Positions 9,848 to 19,053 are shown, counted from the stretch's first letter. The stretch is 64,000 nt of DNA from Halorhabdus rudnickae (GCF_900880625.1 NZ_CAAHFB010000001.1:992001-1056000); one strand, 5' to 3'. Numbers and translations are program-made. Notes: generated from the letters alone by a model not told the origin.

Positions 9848-10387
9848 ATGGACGAAATACGCATTCACGGTCGTGGTGGCCAGGGTTCGGTGACGCTGGC
9901 ACAGCTGTTAGCACAGGCGGCCCACGAGGAAGGTACGTGGGCACAGGCGTTCCCGGCGTTCGGCGTCGAGCGTCGTGGCGCGCCCGTCGAGGCGTTCGCG
10001 CGCTTCGACGAGGAGAAAATTACGGATCGCAGCCAGGTCGACGAACCGGACTACGTGATCGTCCAGGACACGAGTCTGCTGGAGTACGTCGATGTGACTG
10101 ATGGCCTCAACGAGGATGGCCTCGTCTTGGTCAACACGGGTGCCGATCCCGAGGAACTCGACCTGGAGACCGACGCCGAAGTCGTCACCGTCGATGCGAC
10201 GGACATCGCCCTGGAGCACCTCGGGAAACCAATCATGAACACCGCGCTACTGGGTGCGTTCGCGGGTGCGACGGGCCTGCTGGGACAGGAGAGCATGGAA
10301 GCAGTCATCACCCAGAAGTTCTCGGGTGAGATCGGCGAGCAGAACGTCGCCGCAACCAACGACGCGTACACGGAGGTATCAGCATGA
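9848..10387 (+). CDS. porC: Pyruvate:ferredoxin oxidoreductase gamma subunit
   Basis: Gamma subunit of the four-subunit 2-oxoacid:ferredoxin oxidoreductase. MDEIRIHGRGGQGSVT at the N-terminus is the family signature; 179 residues is the usual gamma size. The ATG at 9848 is preferred over the in-frame GTG at 9839 because a GGTGA purine-rich segment precedes it and homologues begin close to this Met. It overlaps porD by 4 bases (ATGA). The assignment to pyruvate rests on the beta subunit of this operon. Confidence 0.9.
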   Translation: MDEIRIHGRGGQGSVTLAQLLAQAAHEEGTWAQAFPAFGVERRGAPVEAFARFDEEKITDRSQVDEPDYVIVQDTSLLEYVDVTDGLNEDGLVLVNTGADPEELDLETDAEVVTVDATDIALEHLGKPIMNTALLGAFAGATGLLGQESMEAVITQKFSGEIGEQNVAATNDAYTEVSA

Positions 10388-10677
10388 GCCAGTCAGACGA
10401 CCCATACGAGAATCTCAAGATCACGACCGGTGCCGTCGCCGAAGCGAACACGTCCCGCGTGAACAAGACCGGTTCGTGGCGGCAGTTCAAGCCAGTCATC
10501 AATGTCGACGCCTGTATCGCCTGCGGGCAGTGTGATACGTATTGTCCGGACCAGGCGGCCAAGCCGGTCGAGGGCGAGGACTACTACGGCTTCGACCTCG
10601 ACTACTGCAAGGGCTGTGGCATCTGTGAGGAGGTTTGCCCGACCGACGCGATCGACATGATCCGGGAGGAGAAGTAA
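10384..10677 (+). CDS. porD: Pyruvate:ferredoxin oxidoreductase delta subunit (2x[4Fe-4S])
   Basis: 97-residue ferredoxin-like subunit that carries electrons from the TPP site to ferredoxin. Two complete C-x2-C-x2-C-x3-CP motifs are present: C44, C47, C50, C54 (CIACGQCDTYCP) and C75, C78, C81, C85 (CKGCGICEEVCP). ATGA overlap with porC and one base before porA, so clearly co-transcribed. A separate delta polypeptide is typical of the four-subunit enzymes of anaerobes rather than of the two-subunit enzyme best known from haloarchaea. Confidence 0.93.
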   Translation: MSQSDDPYENLKITTGAVAEANTSRVNKTGSWRQFKPVINVDACIACGQCDTYCPDQAAKPVEGEDYYGFDLDYCKGCGICEEVCPTDAIDMIREEK

Positions 10678-10678
10678 C

Positions 10679-11905
10679 ATGGCGAAAGCAGAACAAAACC
10701 CCTCGGACGAACAGAAGGTAATGAAGGGGACCTCGGCCGTGGCGAAAGGCGTCATGGCCGCCAACCCCGATGTCGTCTCGGCGTACCCGATCACGCCCCA
10801 GACGGGTGTCGTCGAGAAGCTCTCTGACCTCGTCGCCGACGGTGAACTCGACAGTGAGTTCATCAAGGTCGACAGCGAGTTCAACGCCGCCTCGACGTGT
10901 ATCGGCGCCTCGGCTGCCGGTGCTCGGGCCTTCTCGGCAACGTCGAGTCAGGGTCTGAAGCTGATGAGCGAACCGCTCTTTACGGCGGCGGGCATGCGCC
11001 TGCCAATCGTGATGGCGGTCGCCAATCGGTCGCTGTCGGCTCCCCTCTCTATCTGGGCCGACCACACCGACGCCTTCGCCGAACGGGACGGCGGCATGCT
11101 GCAGTTCCACGCCGAGGACGTCCAGGAAGCCATCGACCACGTCCTGATGGGCTTTCGGGTCGCCGAGCAGGTCAACCTGCCCGTCCTCTCGAACTTCGAC
11201 GGGTTCATCCTGACCCACGTGCAGGAACCCGCAGACATCCCGACTGAGGCGGAAGTCGACGAATTCCTCCCGCCGCGTGACCCCGAGTACACGCTTGACC
11301 CCTCGGACCCGAAGACGATGGGTGCGTTCGCCCGACCGGAACACTGGACGGAAGCCCGCTACGAGATCCAGCGAGCCATGGAGGACTCCAAGGACGTCTG
11401 GGCCCAGACTGTCCAGGAGTTCAAGGAGGTCTTCGGCCGGGACTACACCGAGCACAACGGCATGCTCGACACCTACCACGGGGACGCCGACTACCGCCTC
11501 GTGGCGCTCGGTTCGATGTGCGGGACCATCCGCGGCGTCATCGACGAGTATCGCGAGCAGGGTGTCGATGTCGGCCTCGTCCGCCCGCGCGTCCACCGGC
11601 CGTTCCCGACCGAGGAACTCCGCGAGGCGCTTGGCGACGCCGAGGCCGTCGGTGTGCTGACCAAGGAGATGTCGCCCGGCTACGAGTCCGCGTTAGCCGG
11701 CGAGATCAAGGGCACGCTATACCACGCCGAAAACCAGCCGCCGATCAAGAGCTTCGTCGTCGGCATGGCCGGCCGAGACATCACTGCTTCGGACATCGGC
11801 GCGATGATCGAGGAGACGATGGAGGCCTCGGCGCCGATGGCCTTCGACGAACAGGAATCGTGGCCGCAGCTCCGTGAGGAGTTGCTCGCGGACGGAGGTG
11901 ACTAA
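10679..11905 (+). CDS. porA: Pyruvate:ferredoxin oxidoreductase alpha subunit
   Basis: Alpha subunit (408 residues) with the pyrimidine-binding and transketolase C-terminal domains. MKGTSAVAKGV and AYPITPQTGVVEKL near the N-terminus, then SQGLKLMSEPLFTAAGMRLP, are characteristic of PorA. It lies between delta and beta with gaps of one or two bases. The strong similarity of its first 200 residues to the pyruvate-specific class supports pyruvate as substrate over 2-oxoglutarate or branched-chain 2-oxoacids. Confidence 0.92.
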   Translation: MAKAEQNPSDEQKVMKGTSAVAKGVMAANPDVVSAYPITPQTGVVEKLSDLVADGELDSEFIKVDSEFNAASTCIGASAAGARAFSATSSQGLKLMSEPLFTAAGMRLPIVMAVANRSLSAPLSIWADHTDAFAERDGGMLQFHAEDVQEAIDHVLMGFRVAEQVNLPVLSNFDGFILTHVQEPADIPTEAEVDEFLPPRDPEYTLDPSDPKTMGAFARPEHWTEARYEIQRAMEDSKDVWAQTVQEFKEVFGRDYTEHNGMLDTYHGDADYRLVALGSMCGTIRGVIDEYREQGVDVGLVRPRVHRPFPTEELREALGDAEAVGVLTKEMSPGYESALAGEIKGTLYHAENQPPIKSFVVGMAGRDITASDIGAMIEETMEASAPMAFDEQESWPQLREELLADGGD

Positions 11906-11907
11906 CA

Positions 11908-12867
11908 ATGAGTTCCGATCTGCAAGACCAGGACTTCACCGACGAAGTCGAACACGACGAGGAACTGTGGAACCCCGGCCACCGTGCGTGTGCCGGGTGT
12001 GGTCCCGCACTGGCGATGAAGTACATCACCGAGGCTGCCGGCGAGAACACCATCATCAGCCAGCCGACGGGCTGTATGGAAGTCGTCTCGACGCCATACC
12101 CCGAGAGTTCCTGGGGTACCAGCTACATCCACAACATCTTCGAGAATGGGGCCAGCGTCGCTTCGGGTATCGAGGCTGCCTACAAGTCCTTCGACCGCCG
12201 CGACCCCGATCACCTGGATGTCGAGGACTCGGATGACCTCAACATCATCGCCGTCGGTGGCGACGGTGCGACCGCCGACATCGGGATCCGCGCCCTCTCG
12301 GGCATGATGGAGCGAGGCCACGATGTGCTTTACATCATGTACGACAACGAGGCGTACATGAACACGGGCGTCCAGCGCTCCAGCCAGACGCCCTTTGGCG
12401 CGTCGACGACGACCTCGCCCGCCGGCCAGGAGAGCATCGGCAACGACACCAACAAAAAAGACATGACGTCGATCGCTGCCGACCACGGCGTCGAGTACGT
12501 CGCGACGGCCTCGATCTCGAACCCTCACGACTTCAAGCAGAAGGTCGAGAAGGCTCTCGAGATCGACGGGCCGAAGTTCCTGCACGTCTACTCGCCGTGT
12601 CCGGTCGGCTGGAGCTACGAGTCCTCGAAAACGGTGGAACTGGCCGAACTCGCCGTCGAAACCGGCCTGTTCCCGGTCTTCGAGATGGAAGACGGCGAGA
12701 TCACGTCGGTCAACAAGATCAGCGACCGCAAGCCGGTTCGCGAATGGCTCGAAATGCAGGGCCGCTTCAAACACCTCTTCGACGGCGAAGAGCCAAGCGA
12801 GGAGGCCATCGAGGAACTCCAGAACTGGATCGACGAGCGCGCCGAGGATCTCGGACTGGACGCCTGA
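11908..12867 (+). CDS. porB: Pyruvate:ferredoxin oxidoreductase beta subunit, TPP-binding
   Basis: Oxidatively decarboxylates pyruvate to acetyl-CoA with its partners. The 319-residue protein has CAGC (C28, C31), C56 and a later SPCPVGW cysteine that together would ligate the proximal [4Fe-4S] cluster. The TPP motif GGDGATADIG lies near residue 118. NTGVQRSSQTPFGA is the form seen in pyruvate enzymes, whereas 2-oxoglutarate and 2-oxoisovalerate enzymes usually show a GGQ variant. Last gene of the operon; a T-rich stretch follows at about 12885-12915. Confidence 0.93.
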   Translation: MSSDLQDQDFTDEVEHDEELWNPGHRACAGCGPALAMKYITEAAGENTIISQPTGCMEVVSTPYPESSWGTSYIHNIFENGASVASGIEAAYKSFDRRDPDHLDVEDSDDLNIIAVGGDGATADIGIRALSGMMERGHDVLYIMYDNEAYMNTGVQRSSQTPFGASTTTSPAGQESIGNDTNKKDMTSIAADHGVEYVATASISNPHDFKQKVEKALEIDGPKFLHVYSPCPVGWSYESSKTVELAELAVETGLFPVFEMEDGEITSVNKISDRKPVREWLEMQGRFKHLFDGEEPSEEAIEELQNWIDERAEDLGLDA

Positions 12868-13086
12868 GCTGACCCCCCACCTGTCGCATCTTTCTGTCCG
12901 TGAAGTCTCTTTTCGAACGATTATATTCGAACGTTCGACTGCGTTCGTCACCAACCCCGGTGAGAATTCCGGACGATCAACGGGAACATGACAGGACAGA
13001 GAAACATAATTCCCGGCCATGATTGGCCATCGTCTCGGCCGACACTGGCCCGAAGCCAATCAGTGAACAGAGAGTTGGTAGAAGAA

Positions 13087-13094
13087 TATTTATA
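13087..13094 (+). promoter_or_regulatory. TATA box of transducer gene
   Basis: TATTTATA centred 27 bases before the ATG at 13117, predicting a leaderless mRNA. The upstream 220 bases hold a repeat of TTCGAACG (near 12913-12936) and a GGCCA-TGAT-TGGCC palindrome at about 13015-13028 of unknown meaning. Confidence 0.65.
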
Positions 13095-13116
13095 CCCTAT
13101 CTTTTAAGATACAAGT

Positions 13117-14583
13117 ATGTTGGATTTATCGATACGGGAAACGCGCGTCGTCCTTTCCTTACAGGTGGTGCACGTCGTGTGGCAGGCGCTCCTTCCGTTC
13201 CTGGCCCCTGGATCGTTGTATCCAATACTGGCTGGCACTGGATTCGTGTTCGCGGCCGGGGCACTCGGGTACGCACTCGTCCGTGAGCGCGAACGAGCCG
13301 CGTCGTTCCGTTCCGAACGCGCGGACCTCCGATCGAAAGTGACAACACTCAAGGACGAACGGGCGTCACTCGAGTCGGAACTCGAAGACGTCCGCACGGA
13401 GTTGGAGTCGACCCGGAGGACGTTAATTCCCGAAAGCGGGATGGAAATCGCACCGGCACCCGATGGCGGCGTCGCTGCGTCGGACGGGAATTCCTTCGAG
13501 GAACTCGACAGCTACATCCGCGAGGGCGCACAGCAGCTCGACGCGGCCGGCGACGGCGACCTGACGGTCCGGATGGACGCCGAGACGGCCTCAAAAGCCA
13601 TGAATGAACTCGCCGGGGAGTTCAATGAGATGGCGACGACCTTCCAGCAGACCATCGAGACGGCGAGTGACTTCAGCGGGGAGGTCTCGGGATCGAGCGA
13701 AGAGGTCACGACAGCAACCGAAGCTGTGCGCGAGGCCAGCGAAAGTATGGCCGACAACGTCCAGCAACTCGCGGATGCCTTCCACGAGCAACACGAGCAG
13801 GTGACACAGATATCCGAGGAAATGGGCGAGATGTCCGCCACCATCGAGGAAATCGCCGCTTCCTCGGATGAAGTTGCCGAGAAGGCCGACCAGACCGAGC
13901 GCCAGACCGTCGAAGGAATCGAGGCTACAAGGGAGGTCAGCGACGCCATGAACGAGGTGGACGAGCAGACCGAGGGAGTCGTCGAAACCGTCGAGACGCT
14001 CGACGACCAGATGAGCGAAGTGGGCCAGATCGTCGACCTCATCGACGATATCGCCGAACAGACGAACATTCTCGCTCTGAACGCCTCGATCGAGGCCGCA
14101 CACGCCTCGAGCGGGGATAACAACGGCTTCACCGTTGTCGCCGACGAGGTGAAGTCACTCGCCGAGGAGACCAAAGACGCCACCGGCGAGATCGAATCCC
14201 TCATCATGGATATCCAGGATCAGACGACCCAGGCGGTCGATGAGATCAGGGAGATGCGCGAGACAGTCGGCCAGAGCCAGGAGACGATGGACGAAGGACT
14301 GGAGGCCTTGGAATCGATCCTCGACTTTGTCCAAGACACGACCAGCGGTGTCAAAGAGATCAGCAACGCGACGGACGATCAGGCGGCCTCCAGTGAGGAA
14401 GTAGCCAGCATCGCCGACAGCGCCGCCGAGATCAGCCGCGAAAACATGGAGAGTGCCGAGAACGTCGCGGCCATCGCCGAGGAACAGACCCTCGCGCTCG
14501 GCGAGATGTACGTCAACGCGAAGATGCTCAGCATGCGTGCCAAGCAGCTCTCGGCGCTGTTCGACCGATACGAGACTGAGTGA
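13117..14583 (+). CDS. Methyl-accepting-type chemotaxis transducer (Htr family)
   Basis: 488-residue transducer. Two hydrophobic segments near residues 8-28 and 32-52 anchor it with almost no extracellular loop, so any ligand must be sensed in the membrane or cytoplasm. A coiled-coil and HAMP-like segment follow ([20 protein letters not shown]). The long signalling helix contains the hairpin tip [17 protein letters not shown], the site that binds CheA/CheW. Glutamate-rich heptads supply potential methylation sites. The stimulus is unknown. Start supported by the TATA box at 13087. Confidence 0.9.
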   Translation: MLDLSIRETRVVLSLQVVHVVWQALLPFLAPGSLYPILAGTGFVFAAGALGYALVRERERAASFRSERADLRSKVTTLKDERASLESELEDVRTELESTRRTLIPESGMEIAPAPDGGVAASDGNSFEELDSYIREGAQQLDAAGDGDLTVRMDAETASKAMNELAGEFNEMATTFQQTIETASDFSGEVSGSSEEVTTATEAVREASESMADNVQQLADAFHEQHEQVTQISEEMGEMSATIEEIAASSDEVAEKADQTERQTVEGIEATREVSDAMNEVDEQTEGVVETVETLDDQMSEVGQIVDLIDDIAEQTNILALNASIEAAHASSGDNNGFTVVADEVKSLAEETKDATGEIESLIMDIQDQTTQAVDEIREMRETVGQSQETMDEGLEALESILDFVQDTTSGVKEISNATDDQAASSEEVASIADSAAEISRENMESAENVAAIAEEQTLALGEMYVNAKMLSMRAKQLSALFDRYETE

Positions 14584-14639
14584 CGCGTCTCACCGTCGAC
14601 GGTATTCTCCAAGCATTCCTTTTGACGGCGACCTATTCC

Positions 14640-15809
14640 TCACTCCGGTGGGTTTGACTCCGGCGTCGTCCGGTCGGGGCCCGTCTCCGCGTCGTCAGCC
14701 CGACCGTCGTCAATCTGACCGTGGTCAGCCGGTTCCTCGGCCTGGCCGTCGTCGATCTGTTCGTCGTCCGCAACCTCGTCAGCCTGGCCGTCATTCGCGA
14801 CCTTGTCTGGCCGGCTGTCGCCGGTCTGTCCGTCGGCGGCCACCTCGTCACCGCTGGCCGGGGCGTCCTCGTCTCGATCACCGTCGCACGCCACAGGTTC
14901 GGCGTCGTCGCCCACACTTTCGAGTCGGTCAGCCGCGTTCGCCATGGCAGCGGCAGTCTCGTCGTTATCTTCGAGGACGTCCCCGGTGTGGAATTCCATC
15001 TCGCCGCGGGCACGGATAGTCCCCTCGACGGTCGCGTTCTCGTGGAGGGCGACGTCCTCGGCGGCAATGTCCCCCCAGACGTGGACGCCAGGACCGATCG
15101 AGACGGTGCCCTCGCGGGTAGTCACGTCGCCTTTGATCTCGGTGGCCCGCCCGACGGTGACGTCAGCCCGTGCGCGAAGACTTCCGAAGACGATAGTGTC
15201 CCGACCGACGGTGAGCGACTCGGCCCGGAGGTTGCCGTGAAGGCGGCAGTCGTCGCCGATCCGCGCTGGCGCAGAGACTCGCCAGGCGTCGTCGCTAACG
15301 TGGGCCCCTCGCGGGAGAACGACCGGTTCGTACTCGCGGTCGTCCTCGGTCATCGTCGCAAGCACGTCCTCGGCGGCCTCCTCCTCACCGATCCGCAGAA
15401 GGTGACCCAGATAGACGAACAGGAAAACGATCGTCGGCATCGGATTTCGGATGACGATCCAGCCGTTGGCCTCGAATCCCTCGTCGATGTCGACGTCGTC
15501 GCCGATGTCCAGATCGCCAGCGACCTTCAACTCGCCGCCGACGTGGACCCGCTCGCCGAGGTAGGCGTCCTCCCCGACGAGGACGTCCTCGGCGATGTCA
15601 CACCACATGTCCAGCCGACAGTCGCCCGCAGCCTCGATGTGACCGCCAAAGCGTACCCGCTCGCCCGCAATGACGTTGTTCCCTCTGACGCCGAACTCGA
15701 CGGTACTCTGGCCACCGACGATCACGTCGCCGTCGGCGACGAGGTCGTGCTCCTCGACGGTCGTCCCGTCGGGGATGACCAGTTCCTCAAGCGGCGTCGA
15801 TCCCAGCAC
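14640..15809 (-). CDS. Bactofilin-like / polymer-forming beta-helix protein with acidic tail
   Basis: 389 residues beginning at GTG. Residues 1-120 and about 190-290 consist of short repeats such as ADGDVIVGGQSTVEFGVRG, the hexapeptide-like strands of a left-handed or bactofilin beta-helix. A hydrophobic segment (PTIVFLFVYLGHLL) lies between them. The last 110 residues form a very acidic, low-complexity tail with repeated (A/I)DDGQ(A/I)D units, expected to be disordered. A role in cell-envelope or cytoskeletal scaffolding is inference from the fold; no enzyme motif is visible. TATA-like box centred 27 bases upstream. Confidence 0.6.
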   Translation of the reverse strand: MLGSTPLEELVIPDGTTVEEHDLVADGDVIVGGQSTVEFGVRGNNVIAGERVRFGGHIEAAGDCRLDMWCDIAEDVLVGEDAYLGERVHVGGELKVAGDLDIGDDVDIDEGFEANGWIVIRNPMPTIVFLFVYLGHLLRIGEEEAAEDVLATMTEDDREYEPVVLPRGAHVSDDAWRVSAPARIGDDCRLHGNLRAESLTVGRDTIVFGSLRARADVTVGRATEIKGDVTTREGTVSIGPGVHVWGDIAAEDVALHENATVEGTIRARGEMEFHTGDVLEDNDETAAAMANAADRLESVGDDAEPVACDGDRDEDAPASGDEVAADGQTGDSRPDKVANDGQADEVADDEQIDDGQAEEPADHGQIDDGRADDAETGPDRTTPESNPPE

Positions 15810-15832
15810 ACGTCAATTAAGGGGAATCCGAC

Positions 15833-15840
15833 ATATTAAA
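15833..15840 (-). promoter_or_regulatory. TATA box of bactofilin-like gene
   Basis: TTTAATAT on the minus strand, centred 27-28 bases before the GTG start at 15809; supports both the start and a leaderless mRNA. Confidence 0.6.
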
Positions 15841-15934
15841 CCCCCAGCCCGCGTCTGACTAGTGTCTGACGCCAGAATGGAACGTCCCGGATCTGTCCGC
15901 GACGCTTATGGGGGCGACCGCGTAACTCACGCCT

Positions 15935-16132
15935 ATGACTGCCTTATCCTTCGACGAACACGGAGTCGACGTCGTCTACGAGGGCGTCGACTTCCGCCTC
16001 GAGAAAGGGCTGATAGAAGACGCCGTCGAGAAGTCCTACCCCGACGTGACCGACCACGAGGTCCTCCAGCTCGTCGATCCCGAACCCGCGCTATCCGGCG
16101 AACCACGCCGGATCGTCGAGATCATCGAGTGA
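15935..16132 (+). CDS. Small conserved haloarchaeal protein (DUF5800-like)
   Basis: 65-residue acidic protein, MTALSFDEHGVDVVYEGVDF at the N-terminus. It matches my recollection of the DUF5800 family, conserved across haloarchaea without known function. No metal motif, membrane segment or catalytic residues are evident. A TTATGG element centred about 28 bases upstream suggests a leaderless mRNA. Family name uncertain; the gene itself is well supported by codon use and by the conserved-looking ALSGEPRRIVEII end. Confidence 0.7.
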   Translation: MTALSFDEHGVDVVYEGVDFRLEKGLIEDAVEKSYPDVTDHEVLQLVDPEPALSGEPRRIVEIIE

Positions 16133-16216
16133 CAGCTGCTCGAGACAGTCGCCATCGTCCGACGAGGGGCAGGCACAATCACTAAGGACCAGTTCCCTGT
16201 TGGGTATAGCAAGCAG

Positions 16217-16855
16217 ATGCCGTTGCTCATCGACATCCGGAAACTGCGGGTCATCAATCAGCTCATCAAAGCGGGCGCGGAGAACGCGGCGTCGTCGCTC
16301 GGCTCGCTCGCCGGGGTGGACGCGACGGTCGACATCAAGAGTCTGGCGTTCGTCGACCCACCAGACATCGCCCAGGAGATCGGTACGGACCCGATCTACA
16401 GTGCGAGCATCCGACTCGAGGAACCGCCCTACGGCGTCTTTCTATTAACCTTCTACGAGGAGACAGCTCGCGAGATGGCCGAGTTGCTGACCGGGACCGA
16501 GGTCGACGGCGAGTTCAACCAGCTGCAGGAGAGCGCCCTCCAGGAGGTCTGTAACATCCTCACGTCGGGGTTCGTCGACGGAATCGCCAACACGCTGGGG
16601 ACGACCATCGACATGGGGACACCGACGCTCCGGAAGGCCGACGGTGAGGAAATCGCCGAGGACGCTCTCTCGCACGTACGAGTGGACTCGCTATCGATCG
16701 TGCTGGACAGCATCGTCGACGTGACTGACCGAGCAGAAGCCTTCAAGGTCCGGCTGTTCCTGATTCCCGATCCGGGATCGTTCGTCAATCTGCTCGACCG
16801 GCTCGATCTCGGCGAGATCGACGATTCCGATACGGAAGCCGATCCGGTGTTCTGA
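16217..16855 (+). CDS. CheC-family chemotaxis phosphatase-like protein
   Basis: 212 residues. The segment ESALQEVCNILTSGFVDGIA is the E-x2-N helix of CheC-family phosphatases that dephosphorylate CheY-P. A C-terminal beta-rich half ends FLIPDPGSFVNLLDRL. The other canonical helix near the N-terminus (IKAGAENAASSLGSLAG) lacks the clear E/N pair, so this may be a single-site CheC paralogue. It stands apart from the cheD/cheC pair near 63 kb but lies in the same neighbourhood as the transducer at 13 kb. Confidence 0.75.
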   Translation: MPLLIDIRKLRVINQLIKAGAENAASSLGSLAGVDATVDIKSLAFVDPPDIAQEIGTDPIYSASIRLEEPPYGVFLLTFYEETAREMAELLTGTEVDGEFNQLQESALQEVCNILTSGFVDGIANTLGTTIDMGTPTLRKADGEEIAEDALSHVRVDSLSIVLDSIVDVTDRAEAFKVRLFLIPDPGSFVNLLDRLDLGEIDDSDTEADPVF

Positions 16856-16928
16856 TCGCGTCGTCACCCGAGCCCTCGATGGCTGCCGATTCCAATGTTT
16901 TGATGGGCCGGGAGTTCAATCCGAGCAT

Positions 16929-17381
16929 ATGACACCCGCAGACGCATTCGTCGCCGGAATACACCTCCTGTTCGCTGCACTGTGGACTGGGAGCGTCCTG
17001 TTTCTCACGCTTGCAGTCCTGCCAATCGCTCGGGACGGAACGCTCGACAGCGAGCCCCTCAGCAGACTCACTACGCGGTTTGTCTGGATCGCCCGCGCGG
17101 GGGCACTCGTGACACTGCTGACCGGGGCTCACCAGGCGGCGACGTCGTACACTGCGGATGGCCTCCTCGAGACCACGCAGGGCCACCTCGTGGTCGGGAT
17201 GGTCGTCCTGTGGTTCATACTCGCTGCGCTCTCGGAGATCGCGGCCGCCCGGCTCTCGGACGGTACCGCAGAACGGAAGGTTCGAACGCCGGCCACGAAC
17301 GCCCGGCCGTTCCTGCTCGCGGCCTCGATCGTGGCCGTCCTGTTGCTGTTGGACGCGGGAGCACTGGCAGCACCTTGGTGA
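16929..17381 (+). CDS. Four-helix membrane protein, CopD-like
   Basis: 150 residues with four hydrophobic segments (about 7-30, 50-70, 86-106, 128-146). The first, AGIHLLFAALWTGSVLFLTL, with His and Trp facing the bilayer, resembles CopD/YubP-type or cytochrome-like copper-resistance membrane domains. No copper-binding Met cluster is apparent, so function is open. A TTTTGAT element lies 28 bases before the ATG. Confidence 0.6.
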   Translation: MTPADAFVAGIHLLFAALWTGSVLFLTLAVLPIARDGTLDSEPLSRLTTRFVWIARAGALVTLLTGAHQAATSYTADGLLETTQGHLVVGMVVLWFILAALSEIAAARLSDGTAERKVRTPATNARPFLLAASIVAVLLLLDAGALAAPW

Positions 17382-17408
17382 AAATGAAAGAACGAACGAC
17401 GAGCGCCC

Positions 17409-18914
17409 TCAGACGTCTTCGGTCTCGGCGTTGGGCGCGTTGCGCTTGACGCTCTCGATCCCGTCGCGGGCGGCACTCCAGTCGTTGTATCCCTGACTGC
17501 CGTCCGCGAGGATGTTCCCGTTGCGGTGACGGAGTCGCCAGCGCCATTTCCCGCCTGCGTCCTCGTAGATCTCGAAGGCAGCCGGACTCACTTCGAGGGC
17601 GTCGGCATCCGGTGCGTACTTTTCGACACGCTCGCGGGCCGTCTCTGCCTCAGTACGGTCAGTGTAGCCCTCGCCGCTATCGGCAACGATCCGGTCGTTG
17701 CTCGCGAGCAATCGCCAGCGATACTCGCCTGCATTGTCCTCGTAGATTTCGAACTCGTAGTCAGCGAGGTTCTCACGGATGCGGTCGACGGCGCGGCTGG
17801 CGTCGTTGTACCGCGAGTAGCCCTGGCCACCGTCAGCGAGGATGTTCCCATTGCGGTGGATCAACCGCCAGCGGTACTCCCCGGTGGCGTCCTCGTAGAT
17901 TTCGAAGGCGGTCGGGTCGATCCGGAGATACTGGGCCGGGCCGACGTACTCCCTGATTCGTTCGAGCGCCCGTGAGAGGTTGCCCCGGGAGGCGTATCCC
18001 TCGGCGGAGTCACAGAGGACGTTGTCGTTGTCGTGGCGGAGTCGCCAACGATGTTCCCCCGCGTTGTCCTCGTAGCGTTCGAACGTCGACTGACTGTCTA
18101 TTTCGGCGACTGGTTCGAAGGTCTCCTCCTCGGCTGGCAGATCTGCCTCGTCCTCGATGAGCAGCACCGTCGCGCCGAGAGCGTCTCGACGGACGCCCGC
18201 GAGCCCCTTCTGGGCGTTGTGTTTGCGGGTGTAGCCCTCGCCCCCTTCGGCGATGACGTTACCGTTGCGATGACGAAGCCGCCAGCGCCACTCCTCGGCT
18301 GCGTCCTCGTAGAGTTCGAATCGAGATTGGCTCCGCCGAAGGTGTCCCAATCTGGCCGCCAAGTCCGCCTCGTCAGCCTGGGTATCAGCCAGCTCCGCGC
18401 CCAGGCGTTCGGACTCGGCTTCCGTCTCGGTGAGTTCCTGGCGCAGCCGGTCGGATTCGGCTTCTGACCGGGCGAGTTCCTCATCACGGATCGTGAGCAA
18501 CGGGACGAACACGCCCGCAAAGCCCATCACGAGCAGCCCGATCGAGTACACGGCGATGATCGGACTCGCCTGGGGTCGCCAGTCGCCCGGATACACCGTC
18601 ACGAACCACGCGATCCCCGCCAGACAGAGCACCATTCCGGCCAGCAGAGCATACGACGCGCGATTCCCCAGCGGCAATCGTACGATTGGTCCGGCGACGA
18701 GTAACGCGAGACCGAAGGCGCCCATGATGATGCCCCAACCGCGGAGCTGGGTGCCGGCCTCGCTGGTCATCACCAGCAGAATGCCTAGAATACCGAGCAA
18801 CAGTCCGAGCACAACCACCCAGTAACCCATCACTTCGTCCTCAGTTGCTGGAGTGCCGATACGCCGGCGATACCACTCGTTGAGGTATCCTTGTCTAGAA
18901 CTCTCTGAATCCAT
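17409..18914 (-). CDS. Membrane protein with coiled coil and five DUF1508 repeats
   Basis: 501 residues from the ATG at 18914. Four hydrophobic helices in the first 140 residues are followed by a 45-residue glutamate-rich coiled coil. Five copies of a roughly 50-residue DUF1508/YegP-type unit follow, each with the core (F)E-x-YED-x-x-G-E-x-RWRL and GN-(I/V)-x-AD-x-x-x-GY. Copies begin near the repeats SRFELYED, STFERYED, TAFEIYED, YEFEIYED and AAFEIYED. DUF1508 usually occurs as one or two copies in small soluble dimers. A GTG at 18929 is an alternative start, but the TATA-like element at 18947-18954 would place the mRNA start beyond it. Confidence 0.75.
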   Translation of the reverse strand: MDSESSRQGYLNEWYRRRIGTPATEDEVMGYWVVVLGLLLGILGILLVMTSEAGTQLRGWGIIMGAFGLALLVAGPIVRLPLGNRASYALLAGMVLCLAGIAWFVTVYPGDWRPQASPIIAVYSIGLLVMGFAGVFVPLLTIRDEELARSEAESDRLRQELTETEAESERLGAELADTQADEADLAARLGHLRRSQSRFELYEDAAEEWRWRLRHRNGNVIAEGGEGYTRKHNAQKGLAGVRRDALGATVLLIEDEADLPAEEETFEPVAEIDSQSTFERYEDNAGEHRWRLRHDNDNVLCDSAEGYASRGNLSRALERIREYVGPAQYLRIDPTAFEIYEDATGEYRWRLIHRNGNILADGGQGYSRYNDASRAVDRIRENLADYEFEIYEDNAGEYRWRLLASNDRIVADSGEGYTDRTEAETARERVEKYAPDADALEVSPAAFEIYEDAGGKWRWRLRHRNGNILADGSQGYNDWSAARDGIESVKRNAPNAETEDV

Positions 18915-19053
18915 AGTATTCACGCTCACTTATACAGATGGATAATACTTATAGATTTGTACCGATAGGTTGGCAGATCCACGATTGCTGGGACATCGGA
19001 GACAGGATAGGAGTTCCCCCAGCGAGACCGAACTTTCCGGTGATACGAACAGA

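Noticed and set aside
12988-13107. 39-codon ORF overlapping the transducer promoter
   Set aside because: It contains the TATA box itself and has no upstream promoter of its own.
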